Assembly: GCA_029555885.1 (NCBI GenBank)
Contig: JAKPQT010000416.1
Location: 1-31,396 of the forward strand
Origin: Chloroflexota bacterium
Lineage (GTDB): Bacteria; Chloroflexota; Anaerolineae; CG2-30-64-16
Direction: 5' to 3'
DNA length: 31,396 nt
This document shows positions 1-6,810 of the stretch, piece by piece. The first letter of the stretch is position 1, and each line of letters starts with the position of its first letter. Below the pieces are notes generated by a model. The model was not told where the DNA came from and searched no databases. It saw only the letters and a list, made by a program, of their open reading frames with translations. The position numbers were made by a program, and so were the translations under genes.

Positions 1-1
1 C

Positions 2-676
2 GAGCCGGTGGCCTACCTGATCGGCTTCAAGTCCTTCTACGGACTCGACATCACGGTGGACCCCCGCGTGTTGATTCCGCGGCCGGAGACCGAGATGCTC
101 GTCGAACGCGCGCTGGCCCATGTACAGTGGCTGGTGCAGGAGGGACGGCAGCCGGTCGTGGCCGATATCGGTACGGGCAGCGGCGCCATCGCCGTGGCGG
201 TGGCCTGCAATGCGCGGCAGTCCACGGTCTATGCGGTGGACATCTCGGACGATGCGCTGGCGGTCGCGGAGCAGAACATCTGGCGCTACGGGCTGGCCGA
301 CCAGGTGCACCTGCTGCCGGGTCACCTGCTGGATGTGCTGCCGGAGCCGGCGGACATCATCCTGGCGAACCTGCCCTATGTGGCGACGGGTGCGCTGGCA
401 AAGCTGCCGCCGCAGGTGCGGGAATACGAGCCGGTGCTGGCGCTGGACGGCGGGCCGGACGGCCTGCGGGTGATTGCGAAGCTCCTGGGCCAACTGGCGA
501 CACCGGAGGGCCGCAGCAAGCTCAAGCCCGGCGGCAGAGTGTACCTGGAGATTGGCTCCGACCAGGGGGATGCGATGCGCGCACTCGTACGCGAGTTGCT
601 GCCCGGGGCCACCGTCGAGATCCAGGTGGATTATGCGGCGCTGGATCGGGTCGCGGTGATAAGCTTTTATGAGTGA
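2..676 (+). CDS. prmC: Peptide chain release factor N5-glutamine methyltransferase, 5' end missing
   Basis: PrmC methylates the glutamine of the GGQ motif in release factors RF1 and RF2, using S-adenosylmethionine, in the cytoplasm. The gene is already open at the window edge: codons before the first possible start read E-P-V-A-Y-L-I-G, the conserved stretch just before the methyltransferase fold. About 55 residues of the N-terminal helical domain are therefore probably off the left edge (family about 280 aa, 224 visible). The SAM-binding motif VADIGTGSGAIAVAVA and the catalytic tetrapeptide in the form NLPY (usually NPPY) within ILANLPYVATG are both present. It ends in TGA three bases before the next gene, so translation is likely coupled. 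A PrmC substrate, RF2, is encoded near the other end of this window. The family call is firm; the true start is not visible. Confidence 0.93.
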   Translation, partial: EPVAYLIGFKSFYGLDITVDPRVLIPRPETEMLVERALAHVQWLVQEGRQPVVADIGTGSGAIAVAVACNARQSTVYAVDISDDALAVAEQNIWRYGLADQVHLLPGHLLDVLPEPADIILANLPYVATGALAKLPPQVREYEPVLALDGGPDGLRVIAKLLGQLATPEGRSKLKPGGRVYLEIGSDQGDAMRALVRELLPGATVEIQVDYAALDRVAVISFYE

Positions 677-679
677 CGG

Positions 680-1513
680 ATGACCATTCGACTATTGGCC
701 TTTGACTATGACGGGACCGCCGCCATCGACGGTGGATTGCCGAGCGCGGCGGTCTGTGAAGCGCTGGCGCGGGCACAGGCGCAAGGCGTGCGGCTCGTGC
801 TGGCGACCGGACGCACCTACGCCTCGGCGCTGCCCTATGCCCGCGCGCTGGGTTTGCATGACCCGGTGATCTGCTACCAGGGCGCGATGGTGCGCGAGCT
901 GGGCGGGACCGATCCGCACACATTGCTGATCGAGCCGCTGCCTGAGGAGCCGCTGGCCGAAGTGCTGGCCCATGCCGAAGCCGAGGGGTTGGACCTCACA
1001 TTGTATGACGAAACCGCCATGTATCACGTGGAGATGCGCCATCCGCAGGCGTTCTACGACCGTTGGTTCGGCATGCCCATGCGCCGCGTGTCCAGCCTGC
1101 CCGAGGCCGTGAGGCAGATTCGCGCGGCCGGCAGCTACCCGATCAAGGGCCTGTACATCGCAGCGGCGACGGAGAACGATCAGCTCGTGCCCGACCTGCG
1201 CGCGCGATTCGGCCACAGCCTCAGCGTCGTCCGTTCGCACGATTTGTTCGCAGAGCTCATCTCACCGGCCGCGTCGAAGGGCCATGCGCTGGCATTCCTG
1301 GCGCAGTTGTGGGGCATTCCCCAGTGCGAGACGATGGCCGTCGGTGATTCGGGCAACGATGCCAGCATGATCGAGTGGGCAGGCGTGGGCGTGGCGATGG
1401 GCAACGCACTGCACGAAGCCGTGGCCGTCGCCGACTGGGTTGCGCCCTCTGTCGAGGATGACGGCCTGGTCGCGGCCATCGACAAATTCGTGGTGCGCAA
1501 TGGCCGCGGCTGA
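680..1513 (+). CDS. HAD-superfamily (Cof-type) phosphatase
   Basis: This is a 277-residue haloacid-dehalogenase hydrolase of the Cof/IIB type, probably a cytoplasmic sugar-phosphate or nucleotide phosphatase. Motif I is FDYDGT near residues 8-13, with D9 as nucleophile and D11 as acid/base. The catalytic Lys is in AASKGHAL near residue 197, and motif IV is GDSGNDASMIEWA near residue 222. The large insert between motifs I and III is the substrate-selecting cap of Cof-type proteins. The start is ATG three bases after the prmC stop, with only a weak ribosome site, so it is probably translated by coupling. Its 3' end overlaps the next gene by 14 bases. The substrate cannot be told from sequence. 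The neighbours prmC and tsaC are translation-modification genes, but no functional link is implied. Confidence 0.9.
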   Translation: MTIRLLAFDYDGTAAIDGGLPSAAVCEALARAQAQGVRLVLATGRTYASALPYARALGLHDPVICYQGAMVRELGGTDPHTLLIEPLPEEPLAEVLAHAEAEGLDLTLYDETAMYHVEMRHPQAFYDRWFGMPMRRVSSLPEAVRQIRAAGSYPIKGLYIAAATENDQLVPDLRARFGHSLSVVRSHDLFAELISPAASKGHALAFLAQLWGIPQCETMAVGDSGNDASMIEWAGVGVAMGNALHEAVAVADWVAPSVEDDGLVAAIDKFVVRNGRG

Positions 1514-2135
1514 ACCTGCAACCCCGGTGGTCGAGCTGTCCGAGCGGGCGGTCGAGCGGGCGGTGGCGCTGCTCCGGGCGGGCGAGCTGGTCGCTTTCCC
1601 GACCGACACCGTGTATGGCGTCGGCGCGCTCGCGTGGGACGAGGAAGCGGTCGGCAAGCTGTACACAGCCAAGATCCGGGCGGGCCACAAGGCCATCCCG
1701 ATCCTCCTGGCCGACCCAGCCGACCTGCTGCTCGTGGCCGCCGACCTGCCTCCGGCAGCGTTGCGTGTAGCCGAACGATTCTGGCCGGGCGCACTCACGC
1801 TGGTCGTCCCGCGCAACCGCCGCGTGCCGGATATCGTGACCGCGGGCGGCGACACGGTCGCTGTGCGCGTGCCGGATCACGATGCCGTACGCGCGCTCAT
1901 CCGCGCCGCAGGCGCACCGCTCGCCACCACGAGCGCCAACCTTTCCGGCGCAGCCAGCCCCGTCACGGCTGCTGAAGTCGCCGCGCAGCTCAGCGGCCGC
2001 GTCAGCCTCATCCTGGACGGAGGCCCCTGTCCGGGCGGCACACCCTCCACCATCCTGGACCTGACCGGCGAGACCGCCGTCATACTTCGTGAAGGGCCTC
2101 TCATGCTGGCAGACATCCAGGCGGCTATGCTATAA
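1500..2135 (+). CDS. tsaC: L-threonylcarbamoyladenylate synthase (Sua5/YrdC/TsaC)
   Basis: This enzyme makes threonylcarbamoyl-AMP from threonine, bicarbonate and ATP, the first step of t6A37 tRNA modification. The 211-residue protein is a YrdC domain without the extra C-terminal Sua5 domain. Visible motifs are VAFPTDTVYGVGALAWD at the N-terminus, the K-x-R-like stretch TAKIRAGHKAIPILL, RFWPGALTLVVPR, and ATTSANLSG followed by LDGGPCPGGTPSTILDL. I chose the ATG inside the 3' end of the HAD gene (14-base overlap). A longer reading from 1440 would add 20 Arg/Ser-rich residues with no family match. The stop TAA lies inside the putative -10 box of the next transcription unit. The prmC-HAD-tsaC order groups two genes that modify the translation apparatus. 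Confidence 0.93.
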   Translation: MAAAEPATPVVELSERAVERAVALLRAGELVAFPTDTVYGVGALAWDEEAVGKLYTAKIRAGHKAIPILLADPADLLLVAADLPPAALRVAERFWPGALTLVVPRNRRVPDIVTAGGDTVAVRVPDHDAVRALIRAAGAPLATTSANLSGAASPVTAAEVAAQLSGRVSLILDGGPCPGGTPSTILDLTGETAVILREGPLMLADIQAAML

Positions 2136-2136
2136 T
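2128..2136 (+). promoter_or_regulatory. Extended -10 promoter for a leaderless glycosyltransferase mRNA
   Basis: TGCTATAAT is a perfect extended -10 element. Its TATAAT (2131-2136) ends six bases before the ATG at 2143, so RNA would start at or next to the start codon. No convincing -35 is visible (TGGCAG at 2107-2112 is weak) and no Shine-Dalgarno sequence fits before the ATG. It overlaps the last codons of tsaC. Confidence 0.55.
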
Positions 2137-2142
2137 GGGTGC

Positions 2143-3297
2143 ATGCTAATCGGCATCGACGCCAGCCGTGCCACGACAACCCACCGCACCGGCACTGAAA
2201 ACTACTCGCTGCACCTGATTCGCGGGCTGCTGCTGAGCGGGAGGGAACACCAGTTCCGCCTTTACACGCAGCAACCCCCGCCGGATGGCCTCTTCGATGC
2301 ACAACGCGCGGAAGTAAGGTCCATGCCCTTTCCCCGGCTGTGGACGCACGTGCGCCTGAGCGCGGAGATGGCCCTGCAGCCGCCCGATGTGCTGTTCGTG
2401 CCGGCCCACGTCCTCCCGCTGATCCATCCGCGGCGCAGCGTCGCGACGGTGCACGACCTGGGTTTTCTGCGCTACCCGGAAGCCCATCTGCCCCGCGACC
2501 TGCGCTATCTGCGCTGGTCCACGGGCTGGAATGCGCGGCAGGCCGCGGCGGTCATTGCGGACTCGGCTGCGACGAAGGCCGACCTGGTGCAGGCGTACGA
2601 TGTTCCGCCGAGTAAGGTGCACGTGGTCTACCTTGGCGGGCCGGAAGGGGCAGACTCGTCGGCAGGGTTGGATCGTACACCCGCTCAGGCTGCTTGCGGC
2701 GAGGTCTTGTCCAGGTATGGCCTGGCGGACGCGACTGGCGGAGGCCCTGCGCCGTACCTGCTCTATGTCGGGACGCTCCAGCCGCGCAAGAACCTGGCGC
2801 GCGTGATCGACGCGTTTGCCCGTATCGCCGCCGATCCCGCGCTGGCGGACTACCGGCTTGTGCTCGCCGGCAAGCAGGGCTGGCTGTACGAGGACCTGGC
2901 TGCGCAGGTGCAGCGGCTGGGACTGGCGGGCCGCGTGCTGTTTCCGGGCTATGTGCCCGAGGCCGACCTGCCTGCGTTGCTGCGCGGCGCACGCGCGTTT
3001 GTCTTCCCATCCCTCTACGAAGGCTTCGGCATCCCGGTGCTCGAAGCAGGAGCGTATGGCGTGCCTGTCATCACCAGCACGACTTCTTCTCTGCCCGAAG
3101 TGGCGGGCGATGCCGCGCTGCTCGTGGACCCGCACGATGTGGACGCCATTGCCGCGGCCATGTACCGGCTTGTGACCGACGACGCGCTGGCCGCGGAGCT
3201 GGCGCAGCGCGGGCACGCGAACGTCAGGCGCTTCTCCTGGGAGAAGTGTGCGCGCGAGACGTTGGCCGTGCTCGAAAGCGTGGCGCGGGGCCGGTGA
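2143..3297 (+). CDS. GT4-family glycosyltransferase
   Basis: A 384-residue GT-B glycosyltransferase of the GT4 (glycosyl transferase group 1) type, likely cytoplasmic or membrane-associated, transferring a sugar from a nucleotide donor during envelope glycan assembly. The N-terminal acceptor half begins MLIGIDASRATTTHRTGTEN. The C-terminal donor half has YVGTLQPRKNLARVIDAF and the donor-site glutamate motif YEGFGIPVLEAGAYGVPVI. The start is the ATG at 2143. An upstream GTG at 2089 would lie deep in tsaC and adds residues foreign to the family. There is no Shine-Dalgarno sequence, only a -10 box six bases upstream, so the mRNA may be leaderless. The stop TGA overlaps the next ATG by one base. 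Donor and acceptor cannot be named. Confidence 0.88.
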   Translation: MLIGIDASRATTTHRTGTENYSLHLIRGLLLSGREHQFRLYTQQPPPDGLFDAQRAEVRSMPFPRLWTHVRLSAEMALQPPDVLFVPAHVLPLIHPRRSVATVHDLGFLRYPEAHLPRDLRYLRWSTGWNARQAAAVIADSAATKADLVQAYDVPPSKVHVVYLGGPEGADSSAGLDRTPAQAACGEVLSRYGLADATGGGPAPYLLYVGTLQPRKNLARVIDAFARIAADPALADYRLVLAGKQGWLYEDLAAQVQRLGLAGRVLFPGYVPEADLPALLRGARAFVFPSLYEGFGIPVLEAGAYGVPVITSTTSSLPEVAGDAALLVDPHDVDAIAAAMYRLVTDDALAAELAQRGHANVRRFSWEKCARETLAVLESVARGR

Positions 3298-4031
3298 TGG
3301 CCGAGCGCATACCATCTGTGCGGATTCTCGGCGTGCGCGTCGATGCACTGACCTACGCGGACCTGCTCAACAGCATCGGCCGTTTCATTGCCGAAGGCGG
3401 GCCACACCATATCTGCACCACGAACCCCGAATTCGTGATGGAAGCGCAGCGCAACCCTGCCTTCCGCGCCGTGCTGGAACAGGCCGACCTGTGCATGGCG
3501 GACGGCGTGGGGCTGCTGTGGGCCGCGCGACGACAGGGCCGCCCGCTGCCGGAGCGCGTCACGGGGTCGGATGGCGTCCCGCGCATCGCAGAGCGCGCGG
3601 CGGCTGAGGGCTGGCGGCTGTATCTGCTCGGCGCGGGCCCGGGCATCGCGGCGCGTGCGGGCGAGATTCTGTGTGCGCGCTATCCCGGTCTGCTGATAGC
3701 CGGGGTGTACGAGGGCACGCCTGCGGACTCAGACGCGCCGGGCATCATCGCGGCCATCACCGCGACGCAGCCCGACATCCTGTTCGTGGCCTACGGCGCG
3801 CCGCGGCAGGACCTCTGGATCGCGCAGCACCGTGACGCGCTGCGCGTGCCCGTGATGATGGGCGTGGGCGGGACGTTCGACCATATCACCGGCGCGCGCA
3901 AGCGGGCTCCCCGCTGGGTGCAGCGCCTGAACCTGGAATGGCTGTTCCGGCTGCTCACCCAGCCGTGGCGCTGGCGGCGGCAACTGGACATCCCCCGCTT
4001 CGTGTGGGCAGTGATCAGAGCAAGAGACTGA
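3297..4031 (+). CDS. WecG/TagA/CpsF-family glycosyltransferase (GT26)
   Basis: A 244-residue GT26 enzyme. Family members add N-acetylmannosamine or N-acetylmannosaminuronic acid to undecaprenyl-linked GlcNAc in teichoic acid, capsule or enterobacterial common antigen synthesis at the inner membrane face. Signature stretches are TTNPEFVMEAQRNPAF and ADLCMADGVGLLWAAR, then LPERVTGSD, LYLLGAGPG, the ILFVAYGAPRQDLWI block and VGGTFDHITGARKRAPRW. The C-terminus, LNLEWLFRLLTQPWRWRR, is the usual amphipathic membrane-binding tail. I chose the ATG at 3297, which shares one base with the GT4 stop; upstream in-frame sequence lies inside that gene and does not match the family. Placement between a GT4 enzyme and a nucleotidyltransferase-murJ pair suggests lipid-linked oligosaccharide synthesis. 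The exact sugar is unknown. Confidence 0.92.
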   Translation: MAERIPSVRILGVRVDALTYADLLNSIGRFIAEGGPHHICTTNPEFVMEAQRNPAFRAVLEQADLCMADGVGLLWAARRQGRPLPERVTGSDGVPRIAERAAAEGWRLYLLGAGPGIAARAGEILCARYPGLLIAGVYEGTPADSDAPGIIAAITATQPDILFVAYGAPRQDLWIAQHRDALRVPVMMGVGGTFDHITGARKRAPRWVQRLNLEWLFRLLTQPWRWRRQLDIPRFVWAVIRARD

Positions 4032-4043
4032 CAGGAGGCGCGC

Positions 4044-4520
4044 GTGGGACGGGTGATGACACTGGACGAGGCGCGAACGTGGCGCGCGGGGCAGGGGGGG
4101 CCGATCGTCCTGACGAACGGCCATTTCGACCTGCTGCACGTCGGCCACGTGCGCTATTTGCAAGCCGCGCGCAACCTGGGCGATGCGCTCATCGTAGGGT
4201 TGAACAGCGACGCCTCGACTGCCGCGCGCAAGCCTGGCCGCCCGCTCGTGCCCCAGGCGGACCGGGCGGAGCTGCTTGCGGCCCTTGGCTGCGTGGATGC
4301 GGTCGTCATCTTCGATGCGTTGACGGCCAACGAACTGGTCACGGCACTGCGACCTGACATCTATGTGAAAGGCGGTGACTGGGGCCGGCCGGACGGCCCG
4401 CAGCCGCCGGAGGCCGAGCTGGTCACTGCTCAGGGCGGGCAGGTCGTCTACCTGCCCTACGTGCCCGACCGCTCCACCACCCTGATTATCCAACGGATTC
4501 GCGCCCTACCTACCGAATGA
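4044..4520 (+). CDS. HldE C-terminal-like (RfaE domain II) nucleotidyltransferase
   Basis: A 158-residue cytidylyltransferase-fold enzyme related to the adenylyltransferase half of HldE/RfaE, which transfers a nucleotide to a sugar 1-phosphate. The HxGH nucleotide-binding motif lies in TNGHFDLLHVGHVRYLQ. VGLNSDAS, RAELLAALGCVDAVVIF and PDIYVKGGDW follow in the family order. The carboxy end has the RSTTLIIQRI element. I chose GTG at 4044 because AGGAGG at 4033-4038 sits five bases upstream; an ATG at 4056 is too far from it. No kinase domain is fused, so this is a stand-alone half as in the two-protein version of the pathway. The real sugar may not be heptose, since no heptose pathway partners are in view. 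The next gene overlaps by four bases (ATGA). Confidence 0.88.
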   Translation: MGRVMTLDEARTWRAGQGGPIVLTNGHFDLLHVGHVRYLQAARNLGDALIVGLNSDASTAARKPGRPLVPQADRAELLAALGCVDAVVIFDALTANELVTALRPDIYVKGGDWGRPDGPQPPEAELVTAQGGQVVYLPYVPDRSTTLIIQRIRALPTE

Positions 4521-6094
4521 GCACACCTGACGGGGCGGCTCGCCCCGAACCCGGCCTCGCACGCTCTGCGAGCATCCTCGGCCTCGGCAACATCGCCAGC
4601 CGGGTGATCGGCCTTGCGCGCGAGTCGGTCATCTCCGGCTACGGGTCGGGCGGCGAGCTGAGTGCGTTCAACCTGGCCGCGCGCGTTCCCACGATGATCT
4701 ACGACTTGCTGGTCGGCGGGATGCTGAGCGCGGCGCTCGTGCCGGTCTTCAGCGACTACGCCCGGCGGCAGCAGCGCGACGAGCTGGCGCGGGTGGTCAG
4801 CGCAGTGTTCAGCCTCATCGCCATCGCGATGGCCGGCATCGTCATCCTGCTGGAACTCTTCGCGGCGCCGCTTGCCGGCCTGCTCGGTGACTTCGAAGAC
4901 CCTGCCCTCCAGCAGGTCCTGACGAACTCTCTGCGCATCATCGCGCCGGCGGTGCTGTTCTTTGGGGTGTCCGGCGGCGTGACCGGCCTGCTTTATGCGC
5001 TGCGCCGCTTTTCGTACACGGCGGTGAGCGGTGCGGTGTTCAACCTGGGCATCGTGCTGGCGGTGCCGCTGCTGGCGCCGGGGCTGGGCGTCTATGCCCT
5101 GCCCATCGGCGTGGTCGGCGGCAGCATCCTCCAACTTGCGGTCATGGCGCCCGGCCTGCGCGGGATTCCGGTGGGGTTCTCGACGGCCTGGCAGCATCCG
5201 GCCGTCCGGCGCATCTTGCGCCTGTACCTCCCTATCGCGCTGGGGCTAATCGTCACGCAGATACAGATCATCGTGGATGGCCGGTGGGCGTCGGCGACGG
5301 GGAGCCAGAGCGTGAGCTGGATGCGCTATGCGACTACGCTGATCCAGTTCCCGCTGGGCCTGGTGCCGGTGGCGGTGTCGCTGGCCGCGCTGCCGACCTT
5401 GTCTCGCCACGCGGCGCAGATGGACTGGGACAGCTTCCGTAGCGTCCTGGGCCGCGGGCTGCGCCTGGTCCTGCTCCTGCTGCTGCCGGCCACGACCGGC
5501 CTGTGGGTATTGGGTGCGCCGCTTGCCCGGCTTCTGTTCGAGCACGGCGTCTTTCAGCCTGCCGACACGGTGATGACGGTGCAGGCTTTGCGGCTGTATC
5601 TGATCGGCCTGCCCTTCGCAGGCGTGGACTTCCTGCTGAACTACACCTTCTACGCCCGGCAGAACACCCGGACGCCGGCCATTGTCGGGGTCATCTCGAT
5701 CGGGTTCTACTTCGTGGCTGCGGCCACGCTCAAGGGCCCGTTAGGCTTCCTGGGCCTGGTGCTGGCGGACTCGGTCAAGCAGGCCGCGCACGCGCTTATC
5801 ATGGTGGTGCTGTTGCTGCGCAGTGTGGGGCGGCCGCAGGGCGAGCACGTCATTGCGACATTTGTGCGCGCTGTCGTCGCGGCGGCCATCATGGCCCTCG
5901 CGGTCTGGTTCCTCGTGCCGCCGCTGGAGGGGTGGCTGCCGGACAATGTCATGGCCGAGGTGCTGGTTGTCGCAGTTGCGGGTGCGGTGGGCGGCGGTTT
6001 GTATTTGCTGCTCTTGCGGCTCCTGGGCGTTGGGGAACTCTCCGCTCTCGTCTCGGGGGTGACCGTGCGGGTGGCGCGACGCATGAGGCGCTGA
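4517..6094 (+). CDS. murJ: Lipid II flippase MurJ (MviN family)
   Basis: A 525-residue polytopic inner-membrane protein of the MOP superfamily, which moves lipid-linked peptidoglycan precursor (lipid II) to the outer leaflet. The N-terminus has LGLGNIASRVIGLARESVIS and FNLAARVPTMIYDLLVGGML, typical of MurJ TM1-TM2. Hydrophobic segments repeat through the whole length, consistent with about 14 TM helices, and include TQIQIIVDGRWAS, FQPADTVMTVQALRLYLIGL and DFLLNYTFYARQNTRTP. Length fits the family (about 510-550). The start ATG overlaps the previous stop (ATGA), so it belongs to the same operon as the two glycosyltransferases and the nucleotidyltransferase. Flipping of a related lipid-linked glycan rather than lipid II itself remains possible given those neighbours. 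A palindromic repeat follows the stop. Confidence 0.95.
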   Translation: MSTPDGAARPEPGLARSASILGLGNIASRVIGLARESVISGYGSGGELSAFNLAARVPTMIYDLLVGGMLSAALVPVFSDYARRQQRDELARVVSAVFSLIAIAMAGIVILLELFAAPLAGLLGDFEDPALQQVLTNSLRIIAPAVLFFGVSGGVTGLLYALRRFSYTAVSGAVFNLGIVLAVPLLAPGLGVYALPIGVVGGSILQLAVMAPGLRGIPVGFSTAWQHPAVRRILRLYLPIALGLIVTQIQIIVDGRWASATGSQSVSWMRYATTLIQFPLGLVPVAVSLAALPTLSRHAAQMDWDSFRSVLGRGLRLVLLLLLPATTGLWVLGAPLARLLFEHGVFQPADTVMTVQALRLYLIGLPFAGVDFLLNYTFYARQNTRTPAIVGVISIGFYFVAAATLKGPLGFLGLVLADSVKQAAHALIMVVLLLRSVGRPQGEHVIATFVRAVVAAAIMALAVWFLVPPLEGWLPDNVMAEVLVVAVAGAVGGGLYLLLLRLLGVGELSALVSGVTVRVARRMRR

Positions 6095-6116
6095 ACTGCG
6101 CCGCGATCTGTTGGTA

Positions 6117-6184
6117 GAGTCGTGGCTTCAGCCGGTTTGGGCGTGTATGCTCTCAGACAGAGTGACCGGCTGAAGCCTCGACTC
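6117..6184. repeat. Palindromic intergenic repeat, copy 1
   Basis: The arms at 6117-6136 and 6165-6184 match at 19 of 20 positions. They share the core GAGTCG-GGCTTCAGCCGGT and surround a 28-base loop with its own small CTCT/AGAG hairpin. The same family occurs at 16884-16952, and similarity continues a few bases past the right arm (CGACTCCA followed by a CAGG-containing stretch). It lies just after murJ and could also act as a 3' transcript barrier, although no T-tract follows. Confidence 0.85.
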
Positions 6185-6215
6185 CAATTCGCAGGTCGCT
6201 TCATCAGTAATCGCC

Positions 6216-6287
6216 GGGTCGAAACAGGAATTCCAAATGTAGGCGGCAAGGCACTCTCGCGTACATTTGGAATGGCTGGGGTCGAAA
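6216..6287. mobile_element. MITE-like palindrome flanked by 9-bp direct repeats
   Basis: GGGTCGAAA at 6216-6224 is repeated exactly at 6279-6287. Between the copies lies a perfect 12-bp inverted repeat, ATTCCAAATGTA (6230-6241) and TACATTTGGAAT (6262-6273), with a 20-base loop. A palindrome between short exact direct repeats looks like a tiny non-autonomous insertion with a target-site duplication. There is no coding capacity. It could equally be a regulatory hairpin, since a promoter starts right at its right edge. Confidence 0.5.
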
Positions 6288-6317
6288 TTGGCGCTGCGGG
6301 AACGACGGCAGTATAAT
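6288..6317 (+). promoter_or_regulatory. Promoter of the small membrane protein gene
   Basis: TTGGCG at 6288-6293 and a perfect TATAAT at 6312-6317 are separated by 18 bases, a sigma-70-like pair. The RNA would start near 6325. GGGAGGAG at 6333-6340 is a strong ribosome site for the ATG at 6352, so the earlier in-frame ATG at 6322 is not the start. Confidence 0.65.
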
Positions 6318-6351
6318 ACCGATGAACTTATCGGGAGGAGACTTTCCCTTT

Positions 6352-6678
6352 ATGGCAAAGAAGAAATCACAAGTCCGCCGCGTGCCGCGTGCCGCTGAAC
6401 CGCGGATGTACGGCGACGGCAAGCCGTCACAGGTGGCGCAACAGACCGGAAGCACCTCGCCCGCCGGTGCGGCGCCCGCCGCACGCACCGCGGCCCCGCG
6501 CACCGCAATGCCGGCCCGGCCAGCCAATGCCGCCTCACGCGCAGCAGCCGCAGCCCCGCGCGTCCCGGTTACCGTGACCACGGACTACCATTACGTCCTG
6601 AAGGACCTGCGACGGCTGGGCATCCTGGCCGCGACCTTCTTCGTTATCCTGGTTGGGTTGGGCCTGATTATCCGCTAA
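6352..6678 (+). CDS. Small basic protein with one C-terminal membrane segment
   Basis: I do not recognise this 108-residue protein. The N-terminus, MAKKKSQVRRVPRA, is strongly basic. Residues about 30-75 are low-complexity, rich in Ala, Pro, Arg and Thr, and probably disordered. The end holds a single hydrophobic helix in ILAATFFVILVGLGLIIR, at about residues 88-108, preceded by DYHYVLKDLRRLG. This is the layout of a tail-anchored protein with a positive cytoplasmic region that might bind nucleic acid or lipid headgroups. The gene is a self-contained unit: promoter with TATAAT upstream, a strong GGGAGGAG ribosome site 11 bases before the ATG, and an intrinsic terminator downstream. That arrangement supports a real gene. 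Function is unknown. Confidence 0.75.
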   Translation: MAKKKSQVRRVPRAAEPRMYGDGKPSQVAQQTGSTSPAGAAPAARTAAPRTAMPARPANAASRAAAAAPRVPVTVTTDYHYVLKDLRRLGILAATFFVILVGLGLIIR

Positions 6679-6702
6679 CTCAGACGGGAAGCAGGCTGAT
6701 GG

Positions 6703-6758
6703 GCTCCGAGGCGCAGACTGGTTTCGACACGAAACGGCCTGCGGCCCGGAGCTTTTTT
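6703..6758 (+). terminator. Intrinsic terminator after the small membrane protein
   Basis: A long imperfect hairpin is formed by GCTCCG (6703-6708) with CGGAGC (6747-6752), GCAG with CTGC, and GTTTCG with CGAAAC around a three-base loop. Six T residues (6753-6758) follow. Orientation fits the upstream plus-strand gene. Confidence 0.85.
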
Positions 6759-6762
6759 GTAT

Positions 6763-6810
6763 CTGCCAGCAGGCACGTCTGCCGGCAGACACGCCTGCCG
6801 GCAGACACTC
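6763..6810. repeat. Three tandem 16-bp repeats with an internal palindrome
   Basis: Units start at 6763, 6779 and 6795. The last two are CTGCCGGCAGACACGC and CTGCCGGCAGACACTC; the first is a diverged CTGCCAGCAGGCACGT. Each holds the palindrome CTGCCGGCAG or a near form. The array fills the gap between a terminator and the stop codon of a convergent gene. Confidence 0.8.

Noticed and set aside
2694..3296. Upstream extension of the WecG/TagA frame by about 200 codons.
   Set aside because: It lies wholly within the GT4 gene, has shadow-type composition, and the family starts at the ATG at 3297.
6703..6752. GACTGGTTTCGACA resembles the start region of tmRNA.
   Set aside because: The surrounding bases fold into a plain hairpin ending in six T residues. 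There is no tag reading frame, no tRNA-like 3' half and only about 50 bases.
6763..6810. CRISPR-like array.
   Set aside because: The units are 16 bp and directly adjacent, with no spacers and no cas genes in the window.
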